The notes beneath the pieces were generated by a model. It was not told where the DNA came from, did no database searches, and saw nothing but the letters and a program-made list of their open reading frames with translations. From contig CAZWDO010000035.1 of the NCBI GenBank assembly GCA_964632485.1, positions 1 to 25,100 on the forward strand: a stretch of 25,100 bases of DNA, read 5' to 3'. Within the stretch, counting starts at the first letter, position 1, and every line of letters starts with the position of its first letter. The DNA is from CAZWDO01 sp964632485 [NCBI: uncultured bacterium] (GTDB taxonomy: Bacteria; JAGOEH01). The position numbers and the translations under genes are program-made. Below, piece after piece: positions 18,255-25,100 of this stretch.

Positions 18255-20069
18255 TTATGACTCCACCAGACCTTTTTGTCGCAGTTGTTCTAAAAGATGG
18301 CGGACTTGAGCTTTCAAGGCGATGCCGTTCGATGAACGGAGAATGATCTGCAAATGCGGGACTGCTTCCTGAAATTGGTTCTGATCGATGCAGGCTAATG
18401 CCCATGCATAGTGTAACCACATGGCGCTAAATGTTTCAGGGTCTAAATCAATTCCCTGTCGCGCGGCGTGGACGATTTCCTCCGGATTATTTTCACCTTG
18501 CCACGATTTGACTAATCGAACGAAAATTTGCTGTATCGCCGGAAATTCGGAATACTCCTGGATGAATTTCAACCAGACAATCACACTTTGGCGCCAGTTT
18601 GCCTGTTCCAAAGCCAATTGACCCTGAGCAAAAAGATCGAGCATCTCCAGTTGGTCGCCGATTTTTTCAATGATACTCAGCCAGTCAATGAGGTCATTAT
18701 ACGCCGTAGCGCGAGTGTAGCGTGATAAAACCTGTTTGAAATAAGGCATGGCGTTGATATAGCGCTGCTGATAAAACTCGAGTTTTCCAAGGATAAACAG
18801 AATATCACCGATTTTTTCGGCATCCTGCAAATATTGGGTTTGCAGTTTATGAAAATAAGCCTGGGATTCTTCTAACTGCCCCAGTCGTAGTAGTAACTCA
18901 CCTTTTAGCCATTCAATTTGCCATTGGTTTTGCTTATCAATATAGCGGATATCGATTGAATCGATCATGGAAAATGCCTCTGGGTAGCGATTCAGATTTA
19001 AATATAAACGCGCCAACTGATATCGGGCCTCATTGCTGGTTTGGGGCGATGAGGAGCGCATTATAGCGTAACGGTAGTATATCCCGGCGGAATCTATCAT
19101 TCCCTGGTCTTCGTAACAGCGGGCGACCTCGGTGGCAGTTTCAAAATGATATTCATTGTTTAAGGAATGGAGTATTTCGACCGCATGTTCATAATCGCGC
19201 TCTTCCAATGTAAGCCGGGCCAGTTGGTATAGAATTCGGCCTTTGGCGTTCAGCTCGCGGTCCAATTCCCGATAATGGGTGTATGCTTGCTTGAATTCGC
19301 CCCGCAAATACTGGATTTTCGCGATGAGTAACCGCAAATCATTGTTGTCGGCGCTATTTTTTTTGGTTTTGTTTCTGAAATATTCAAAATAGGATGCGCT
19401 TTGGATCGACCGATCCTGAAGAGTGTTGATTAAAAACTGTCGATGATTATAGTGAACTTGGGGTTCCTTTTTGTCAGTTAAAAACTGAAGAATCTCATCG
19501 ATGCTTTTTTCAGTCTCTCCTTCAAGATCGTAAAGATTTGATAACTCAAAGGCTAACAGGGCAGGGCGTTGACGATTTTTCCTAAAATAGGCGATCATTT
19601 CAATCGCGCTTTCACTTTCGCCCCAGCCCACCAGCTTTTCAAAAGCCATCTGAATCTCATCATCATTAGCCTGTGTATTATGCGCCCATTCTAAAATGAT
19701 CGGACCCGCCGGTTTGGGAGGGGTCTCTGTCCGAATAAATTCTGCCAGCTTCCGGTAAGGGAAAAACTGAGCGGGGGCTTGTTTAATCATGTTTTGATAC
19801 ATCGCGCTAATTTTTTGGCGCTGTCCCATCGCTATGTAAATCTCTTCCAGTTTGTCGATTAAACGAAGATTGTTGGGTTTTTTGAGCAATAGCTTTTCAG
19901 CTTCATTTTTCGCCCGTTCAAATTCTTTTTCCGCTATCCATATATCGATATTGGCTAAGGATTGAGTTAGGGCTCCATCCTCTATTCGGATAACCGTAGT
20001 GGCCTGTTGGGATTTCAGGGATAGTTGCAGAGAAATACTTATAATAATGAAAGCAATCATCCTTTTCAT
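18255..20069 (-). CDS. Exported tetratricopeptide-repeat protein
   Basis: A 604-aa protein with a signal peptide (MKRMIAFIIISISLQLSLKS, likely cut before Gln21). After it, nearly the whole length is helical hairpin repeats of TPR type, for example ANIDIWIAEKEFERAKNEAEKLL, KIQYLRGEFKQAYTHYRELD, ARLYLNLNRYPEAFSMID and LGKLEFYQQRYINAMPYFKQVLSRY. No catalytic motif is seen, so it is probably a periplasmic scaffold. Its ATG overlaps the stop of the 1139-aa membrane protein gene as ATGA (20066-20069), so the two are translationally coupled and probably act together. The last helices contain many Gln and aromatic residues. Family beyond TPR is not recognised. Confidence 0.85.
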   Translation of the reverse strand: MKRMIAFIIISISLQLSLKSQQATTVIRIEDGALTQSLANIDIWIAEKEFERAKNEAEKLLLKKPNNLRLIDKLEEIYIAMGQRQKISAMYQNMIKQAPAQFFPYRKLAEFIRTETPPKPAGPIILEWAHNTQANDDEIQMAFEKLVGWGESESAIEMIAYFRKNRQRPALLAFELSNLYDLEGETEKSIDEILQFLTDKKEPQVHYNHRQFLINTLQDRSIQSASYFEYFRNKTKKNSADNNDLRLLIAKIQYLRGEFKQAYTHYRELDRELNAKGRILYQLARLTLEERDYEHAVEILHSLNNEYHFETATEVARCYEDQGMIDSAGIYYRYAIMRSSSPQTSNEARYQLARLYLNLNRYPEAFSMIDSIDIRYIDKQNQWQIEWLKGELLLRLGQLEESQAYFHKLQTQYLQDAEKIGDILFILGKLEFYQQRYINAMPYFKQVLSRYTRATAYNDLIDWLSIIEKIGDQLEMLDLFAQGQLALEQANWRQSVIVWLKFIQEYSEFPAIQQIFVRLVKSWQGENNPEEIVHAARQGIDLDPETFSAMWLHYAWALACIDQNQFQEAVPHLQIILRSSNGIALKAQVRHLLEQLRQKGLVES

Positions 20070-23000
20070 GGTGTGCTCCTGGCGGGGGATTGGGTCTGAT
20101 TTTGAAAATGGTTCATCAGTTGATTAAAATAGCTTTTGATGAGTAGATCGTAGCTTGCGGGATATTTTTCTTTAAGCGCTTGTAGTATCATTAATTTATG
20201 TAGATTTTGATCGTTCAGTATCTGCTCGGACAATTCTGCTGGAGATACTGCTGTCAGGGGTATTCCAGTCTCCGCTTTTCTTTTTTTACTCATTTCCCGT
20301 TCACGGAGAGATTTTTCTGAATCGAGCATCCGGGAGAGAATGCGTTGATTTCGTTCCATCAGGGGCTGGTCGATTTTCTGGTTTTCCATATCCAGCGCGC
20401 TCTGTTTCATATCTTCAACGGTTTGATTCATCCTGCCCATTCCCGGTTCATCTTTCCCTTCCATTTGCTGCATATATTCCTGTAGTTGGCGGGCGATTTC
20501 GCTTTGTTGCAACGCCATCTGTTTGAGACGCTGCTGTTGTTGCACGGAAAGCTTTCCATTACCCATCCCCATGCGGTTCATCAATTCCTGTAGCGACTGG
20601 TTGATTTGCTGCTGCATGGATGACATCTGCTGCATTCCCGCCATTGGCATGGGCATCGGATTTGAGCATTGCTTTTTAGACTGCTGCATATTTTGAATAT
20701 TCTGGTACATCTCCATCGCGGCCTGATTGATCGCTTCAAGAGCCAGGGTACGGGCCTGTTGAGCGCGGTGGATGCTTTGCTGTGGATTTTGGCCGGGTTG
20801 AAATGATTGAGACTTGACATTTTCATTTAGAGCTTCCTGCATGGCCATCATCGATATACCTAAAGCTTGCAGGGATCGCCCGGTAATTTCAGTCCTCACT
20901 TTAGACCAGGACATAACGGAATCAGTAGTCTCGCGGACTGTTTGATAGATATCGTCCTGTTGCTGATTTTGGCGGTTCGGATTGTTTTCGGCGGCATTCC
21001 GGTTCCGTTCAAACTGCTGGTTCAATTCTTCTTGCTGACCGCTGGTATGTAAGAGATTTTGGTACATCTGCTCCAGTTTGGCCATCAATTGCATAATATC
21101 CGCCATTTCCATATTTTGGCGCATTTTACTCATTGAATTTTTCATCTCTTTCATATCCTGTCTTAACTTCTGAGACATCTTCTGCGCCGATTTCATCTGC
21201 TGGTTTTGCATCTGTTGCTGGATATCCTGCATTTGTTGCTGCATTTGCTTGGTATCCATCTCTTTTTGTAAATTCTGGGCTTCTTTTTCAAATTGGCTTT
21301 TGCTTTCTTTCAGCAATTGCTCTAAATCTTTCATGTCCTGCTTAAGGTTTTGCGCCTGGTCCTTCAATTGCTCCTGTTTTTTTTGCAAATCCTGGCGAGT
21401 ATCCTGAGGAGTGGATGGTGGGTTGGAATTTTCGCTTTCCTTCTTGAGTTTTTCTTCGATTTGAGCTTGCGATTTTTCCATTGCATCGAGCTTTTTTTCC
21501 ATTTCGCTCAGTTTTTGTTCAGCTTGCATCTTTTTTAAGAGCGCTAAGGTGCGATCCAGTTTCTGCATAAAATCTTGTTGATCTTTGCGAAGGTTTTCCA
21601 GCGCCTGTTGCATTTTTTGCGGATCGTTCATGTTTTGTTTCATTTGATCCAAAAGTTTTTGCAGACGTTGCGGATCGATTTCCTTTAATATTTTTTCAAT
21701 CTCTTTCATCTTTGTCATTGTCTGTTCAGTCAATGTCTGGTTTTCTTCCATTTTTTGGATCAATTCCTCTATATTTTCTGTGGCTTTTTGCGTTTCACCT
21801 GCTTTTTCCTGGAGTCGGTCCACTTGGTTCATAATGTCTTGCTGCTGTTCCCAGGATAACTGGTTTTCCTTTTTCAGCGCTTGCTGGTACTCATCGAGCT
21901 GTTTTTGCATACGTTCCATATCCCGGTAGTTTTTCTCCATTGCCGTAATATTTTCTTCCTGAGCTTTCTCAATTTCCGCCATTATTTCAAAAACTGAGGG
22001 GAAACGCAGGGTATAAACCTGAGTCATACTTTTTTTAGGTCCGCTAATCCGATCATTGTCAAATGCGCAGATATAGTATGAGACAACATCTTCAACCATG
22101 AGATTCTCCGGGCGCAAATCCCAGACAAATCCACTGACTGTCTCTTTTTCTCCGGATTTAAGCGGGATGGAAATACGAGCGGTCTGCTCATTCCGGTCAT
22201 TCAACCAGTAATGGAGTTCCAATTGACTGAGTCCGTAATCGTCGGACGCGAAAACCTGGATGGGTACGATCATCTCTTCGGTCAAATCGATATCCCTGCC
22301 GGGAAAGATCAAGCGTACCATCGGATAGAGATCGGGTTGAATATTTAAATAATAGCGAACGGGATTGGGAGTCCGAAGATCATGGGTATCAATGAAATTG
22401 TAATAAAAGGAACCATTGATCCGCGCATCAAGTTCCCCGGTAATCCGCATATCCGCGATCATTAACTTGCTGATTGATGAATCGTTGAAAACCAGTTGCG
22501 CTTCTTTTAAGGGTTTTGTAGGAACCAATTCAAAGTGAATAATACTGCCTTTAAGCGCAATCAAATCTCCTCCCACATCGTGAAGTATCTGCTTGGTTTG
22601 TTGTGTATAGGCTGGAGGAATGATTTCGAAAGTGATAGAGCTTATTTCCGGGAAATCGGTTAAGGAAAGCCGATAGGTCCGGCTGGATGAAAATCGGTTG
22701 CGAACCCGGTATTCAGTATCCTGACGCAAAGCCCTCAAATCGAAATAATAGATTTCGGCGCTATCTTTTGTCATGCGTTCCGATTGGAAGGTTTCAGACT
22801 GCGCCGGTTTATAATCGAGCCAAAACATGTCTGCCTGTGGAGAATGGCTGATAGCGCGGATACGGATTGTACTGTTTTTAAGTATTGTCGTATCCCCCGG
22901 AGTCACTCTAAACAGTTCGGAACGCGGGATTAGATTTTGATTCCAGGGGGCGAGTATCCGCTGATAATGAATTCCAAAATCATCAATAAATATAAGTGGA

Positions 23001-23485
23001 ATCAAAAATAAAAGCAATCCGGTTAAAAAAATCCACCCATAACTTTTTCGGAATAGGGCGGGAATTAAAACTCTGGGTGAAAAATCTGCCAGTTTCTGCT
23101 GAGTGCGTTGAATTAATAGTTGGGTGAGTTTCTCATCAGTCCCAGGATATTCTCTGGGTAAATCATAACTGTTTTGGAGAAAATTGTGGTGATCCGAGTA
23201 CTGCTTCTCGGCCTGTATTAAAAATCCTCTGAAGCGATATTTGGCGCCAAAAGGAATAAAAAAGCGGTGATAAAGCAAATAGCATAATAATAACCACCAT
23301 AGCCCCGCGCTCAACCATTTCCCCGTTGCGGGCCAGATGAAATGAAAATCCAGAAATCCGAGCGCTTGCATCAAAATCAGCCATAACCCCGCCACTAATA
23401 AAAAATCATAATATAAGGTCAGGGTTAAATAGCGCCTATAAAACCGATGAAGTGTGGCATTAAATTCTCTATATGGTAGGTTCAT
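20066..23485 (-). CDS. DUF4175-like large membrane protein with giant coiled coil
   Basis: A 1139-aa protein. TM helices lie at about 21-44, 56-79 and 149-168. Residues about 175-490 form a beta-rich, probably periplasmic part with repeated sandwich-like strands. Residues about 500-1000 are almost continuous heptad-type helix, extremely rich in Gln, Met, Lys and Glu (runs such as MQQQMQDIQQQMQNQQM), with a Pro/Met break (NPMPMPMAGM) near 940. The C-terminus is a shorter helical domain (LSEQILNDQNLHKLMILQALKEKYP). The layout matches DUF4175 (TIGR02302-like) membrane proteins; function is unknown. AGAGG precedes ATG 23485. It is coupled to the TPR gene, an arrangement reminiscent of BatA/BatB-type envelope operons, though no MoxR or von Willebrand-A gene is nearby in the window. 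Confidence 0.8.
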   Translation of the reverse strand: MNLPYREFNATLHRFYRRYLTLTLYYDFLLVAGLWLILMQALGFLDFHFIWPATGKWLSAGLWWLLLCYLLYHRFFIPFGAKYRFRGFLIQAEKQYSDHHNFLQNSYDLPREYPGTDEKLTQLLIQRTQQKLADFSPRVLIPALFRKSYGWIFLTGLLLFLIPLIFIDDFGIHYQRILAPWNQNLIPRSELFRVTPGDTTILKNSTIRIRAISHSPQADMFWLDYKPAQSETFQSERMTKDSAEIYYFDLRALRQDTEYRVRNRFSSSRTYRLSLTDFPEISSITFEIIPPAYTQQTKQILHDVGGDLIALKGSIIHFELVPTKPLKEAQLVFNDSSISKLMIADMRITGELDARINGSFYYNFIDTHDLRTPNPVRYYLNIQPDLYPMVRLIFPGRDIDLTEEMIVPIQVFASDDYGLSQLELHYWLNDRNEQTARISIPLKSGEKETVSGFVWDLRPENLMVEDVVSYYICAFDNDRISGPKKSMTQVYTLRFPSVFEIMAEIEKAQEENITAMEKNYRDMERMQKQLDEYQQALKKENQLSWEQQQDIMNQVDRLQEKAGETQKATENIEELIQKMEENQTLTEQTMTKMKEIEKILKEIDPQRLQKLLDQMKQNMNDPQKMQQALENLRKDQQDFMQKLDRTLALLKKMQAEQKLSEMEKKLDAMEKSQAQIEEKLKKESENSNPPSTPQDTRQDLQKKQEQLKDQAQNLKQDMKDLEQLLKESKSQFEKEAQNLQKEMDTKQMQQQMQDIQQQMQNQQMKSAQKMSQKLRQDMKEMKNSMSKMRQNMEMADIMQLMAKLEQMYQNLLHTSGQQEELNQQFERNRNAAENNPNRQNQQQDDIYQTVRETTDSVMSWSKVRTEITGRSLQALGISMMAMQEALNENVKSQSFQPGQNPQQSIHRAQQARTLALEAINQAAMEMYQNIQNMQQSKKQCSNPMPMPMAGMQQMSSMQQQINQSLQELMNRMGMGNGKLSVQQQQRLKQMALQQSEIARQLQEYMQQMEGKDEPGMGRMNQTVEDMKQSALDMENQKIDQPLMERNQRILSRMLDSEKSLREREMSKKRKAETGIPLTAVSPAELSEQILNDQNLHKLMILQALKEKYPASYDLLIKSYFNQLMNHFQNQTQSPARSTP

Positions 23486-23535
23486 TAATATATCCTCTCT
23501 GGTACCTTGTGATAGGAATTAAACTATTCGGCAGT

Positions 23536-23581
23536 AAAAAAGTTTCTTTAAACACGGTTACTCCTTACTATGGAGAACCGT
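23536..23581 (-). terminator. Terminator after the YitT-family gene
   Basis: Read on the minus strand, ACGGTTCTCC pairs with GGAG-(T)-AACCGT around a 7-nt loop (23581-23554, one bulge). A small GTTT/AAAC hairpin and TTTTTT (23541-23536) follow. The hairpin abuts the stop codon of the upstream gene with no gap. It separates the PAP2-Smr-YitT unit from the DUF4175-like/TPR unit. Confidence 0.75.
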
Positions 23582-24439
23582 CTATATTCGGGGGCGAAAA
23601 CCTTCTCCCAATACTTCATGAACTTCATTAATAATAACGAATGCATCTTTATCAATTTCCTGCACAATATGCTTGAGTTTACTGATCTCTTTGATGGCAA
23701 TGACGCAATATAAAATCGGCCGGTCCTGATGAGTATACATACCCTCACCATGGATTACAGTTCCGCCCCGGCCCATTTCAACAATGATTCGTCCAGTGAT
23801 CTGTTCAATCTGATGGCTGATAATAAAAACAGATGCGGCATAATTCCAGCCTTCGATGATCGTATTGATAATTTTACCGGAAATGAACAGCCCGACAATG
23901 GCATAAAGCGAAAGGTCAATGTTTTTGAAAATAACGGCAAAAAGAAGCGCCACAGCGCCGTCGATTACCAGAAAGGTTGTCCCGGGTTTGATTTGCAAGT
24001 ATTTATATACAATTTGCGCGATAATATCCGAACCCCCGGTTGTTCCCCGTTGGCGGAAAATAATGCCTAAACCGACACCGATTAAAACGGATCCGTAAAT
24101 CGTTGCCAGCATAATATCATCGGTCAATGAGGGGAGTTTGACTATTTCCTGATAAAAATCGGTGAAGAGAGAACTGGTCATAAACCCGACAAAGGTTCGA
24201 ACTCCAAATGTTTTACCGATTAAATAGATTCCCAGAATAAACAGAGGGATATTGAGTGTTAGCCCGACTAAACCTACCGGGGATCCGAACAGGTAATGCG
24301 CAATCATGGATAATCCGCTGACACCACCAGGTGAAATTTTGTGGGGTATAAAAAAAAGTACCATAGCTAAGGCGTATAAATTGGCGCCGAAAACTATCAA
24401 TATCAGCTCGATAGTCAATTCTTTGGATCGTTTTAACAT
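23582..24439 (-). CDS. YitT family membrane protein (DUF161 + DUF2179)
   Basis: A 285-aa protein. About five to six membrane helices fill residues 10-205 (ELILIVFGANLYALAMVLFF; SPGGVSGLSMIAHYL; FRQRGTTGGSDIIAQIV, all typical of the family). A soluble C-terminal DUF2179 domain follows (about 215-275; RGGTVIHGEGMYT; VAIKEISKLKHIVQEID). The transport substrate and role are not established for the family. ATG 24439 starts 10 nt after the Smr stop, with GAGG between, so the two are one operon. No odd features; length is normal. Confidence 0.92.
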   Translation of the reverse strand: MLKRSKELTIELILIVFGANLYALAMVLFFIPHKISPGGVSGLSMIAHYLFGSPVGLVGLTLNIPLFILGIYLIGKTFGVRTFVGFMTSSLFTDFYQEIVKLPSLTDDIMLATIYGSVLIGVGLGIIFRQRGTTGGSDIIAQIVYKYLQIKPGTTFLVIDGAVALLFAVIFKNIDLSLYAIVGLFISGKIINTIIEGWNYAASVFIISHQIEQITGRIIVEMGRGGTVIHGEGMYTHQDRPILYCVIAIKEISKLKHIVQEIDKDAFVIINEVHEVLGEGFRPRI

Positions 24440-24449
24440 ACAACCTCGT

Positions 24450-24743
24450 TTATTCTGGTTGGGTTAGTACTATTTCAAGAGCGCCCCAACCTCCCGAAAA
24501 GGGAGGGGCTTCATGAATTTCTTCTATTCCTGGGAGTTGATTCAGTTTTTTCAAAACCAGCGCTTTTTGCACGCCTTTTCCCTTACCGGTAATGATGCGA
24601 ATATGAAAAATTCCCTCGCGCCGACATGCTTCTAAATAGGATTCCACTACTGGAATAGCATCTCGGGGATTGAATTGATGCAGGTCCAGTTCCCCGTCAA
24701 TGGGGATAATGAATCCATCGTCGGCCAAATTTTCCGAACACAT
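24450..24743 (-). CDS. Stand-alone Smr-domain protein
   Basis: A 97-aa protein that is essentially one Smr domain: DGELDLHQFNPRDAI at the start (the LDLH motif), IRIITGKGKGVQKALV in the middle (the TGKG loop in place of the commoner HGxG) and GGWGALEIVL at the end. Smr domains of MutS2 and related proteins nick or bind branched DNA or cleave RNA; the substrate here is unknown. The start is set at ATG 24743 with AGGGG about 13 bases upstream. It overlaps the end of the PAP2 gene by 47 nt. An upstream ATG at 24785 would add residues unrelated to the domain. Confidence 0.85.
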   Translation of the reverse strand: MCSENLADDGFIIPIDGELDLHQFNPRDAIPVVESYLEACRREGIFHIRIITGKGKGVQKALVLKKLNQLPGIEEIHEAPPFSGGWGALEIVLTQPE

Positions 24744-25100
24744 AATAACAAATGACCCCTGTAGCGATACCGGCAATAACATCAATTAGATAATGAGCGC
24801 GGATGTAAACGGTCGAAACAAACAAACCCAGGCAGTTAATGCACAATGCCCAGCGCCAGGCATCTTTCAGCCGGAAAAGCGCATAGAGGAGGACTAATGT
24901 CTCAATTGCGACATGAGAACTGGGAAAGGCGCCACTGGGTATCTCAATATTGTTTTCGATATAACCTAGAATTTGGTAGAAAAAACCACCGGTTTCCTTG
25001 AATATGGACGCATCAAAATAAAATTGTGGTCCTGCGCTGGGCACTAAATTGAAAAAAAGATAGCATACCATAAACGTACCCAGTATCACCCAGACAAAGC
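24697..25100 (-). CDS. PAP2-superfamily membrane phosphatase/transferase, partial
   Basis: The C-terminal part (134 codons incl. stop) of an open frame that runs off the window end; the N-terminus lies beyond 25100. There are hydrophobic helices, then GAFPSSHVAIETLVLLYALF (the PSxH motif) and STVYIRAHYLIDVIAG (His with Asp four residues later). These are the second and third PAP2 motifs. The spacing and the SAGPQFYF stretch resemble the inositol-phosphorylceramide-synthase-like branch (PAP2_3), so it may move or remove a lipid phosphate group. The substrate cannot be told. It heads the minus-strand unit with Smr and YitT genes. Confidence 0.85.
   Translation of the reverse strand, partial: FVWVILGTFMVCYLFFNLVPSAGPQFYFDASIFKETGGFFYQILGYIENNIEIPSGAFPSSHVAIETLVLLYALFRLKDAWRWALCINCLGLFVSTVYIRAHYLIDVIAGIATGVICYYVFGKFGRRWIHYPH

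Noticed and set aside
18163-18420. An 86-codon upstream extension of the hydrolase gene
   Set aside because: It overlaps the TPR gene, skips the promoter and AAGGAG before ATG 18162, and would bury the signal peptide.
20600-21900. Low-complexity DNA in the large membrane protein gene as a possible repeat array
   Set aside because: The frame stays open throughout and the pattern is explained by Gln/Met/Lys coiled-coil codons, with no exact DNA unit.

Overview
The window comes from a bacterial chromosome. It starts in the last codons of EF-Tu and runs through the conserved run tuf - rpmG - tRNA-Trp - secE - nusG - rplK - rplA - rplJ - rplL - rpoB - rpoC, all on the + strand (1-11178). The organism looks Gram-negative: there is a predicted outer-membrane beta-barrel protein, a probable lipoprotein and secreted TPR proteins. 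Protein style (a large DUF4175-like coiled-coil membrane protein beside a periplasmic TPR protein, RpoB of 1265 aa, RpoC of 1341 aa, moderate-to-low GC) suggests a lineage near the FCB group (Calditrichota/KSB1/Marinimicrobia-like). That placement is inference from protein style only. Shine-Dalgarno sequences are clear in most genes, and GTG and TTG starts are used.

Region 1 (1-11220) is the transcription/translation superoperon. It has a strong hairpin plus U-tract between rplL and rpoB (attenuator) and a terminator after rpoC. Rifampicin-site residues in RpoB are the sensitive type, and the catalytic NADFDGD and both zinc sites of RpoC are intact.

Region 2 (11283-16779) has a small beta-barrel-like exported protein on +, then a minus-strand operon archease -> rtcB -> glgA. 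RtcB and archease form an RNA ligase/activator pair. The GT5 glycogen synthase-like protein behind them carries substitutions at several canonical active-site positions. Divergent from the operon, on +, is a stand-alone AmmeMemoRadiSam-type radical SAM gene with a leader of about 260 nt. The two units are separated by a 22-bp inverted repeat (15484-15505) that contains both back-to-back -35 boxes. The archease promoter sits so close to its ATG that the mRNA is predicted to be leaderless.

Region 3 (16822-25100) is entirely minus strand. Reading in transcription order there are a PAP2-superfamily membrane protein (cut by the window edge), a stand-alone Smr-domain protein and a YitT-family membrane protein, closed by a terminator. 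Then come a 1139-aa DUF4175-like membrane protein with a giant Met/Gln/Lys-rich coiled coil, translationally coupled (ATGA) to an exported TPR protein, and finally an alpha/beta-hydrolase lipoprotein with its own promoter.

I see no mobile elements, CRISPR arrays, rRNA or prophage genes. The least explained parts are the DUF4175-like/TPR pair, the altered GlgA active site, and the shared divergent control region at 15.5 kb.
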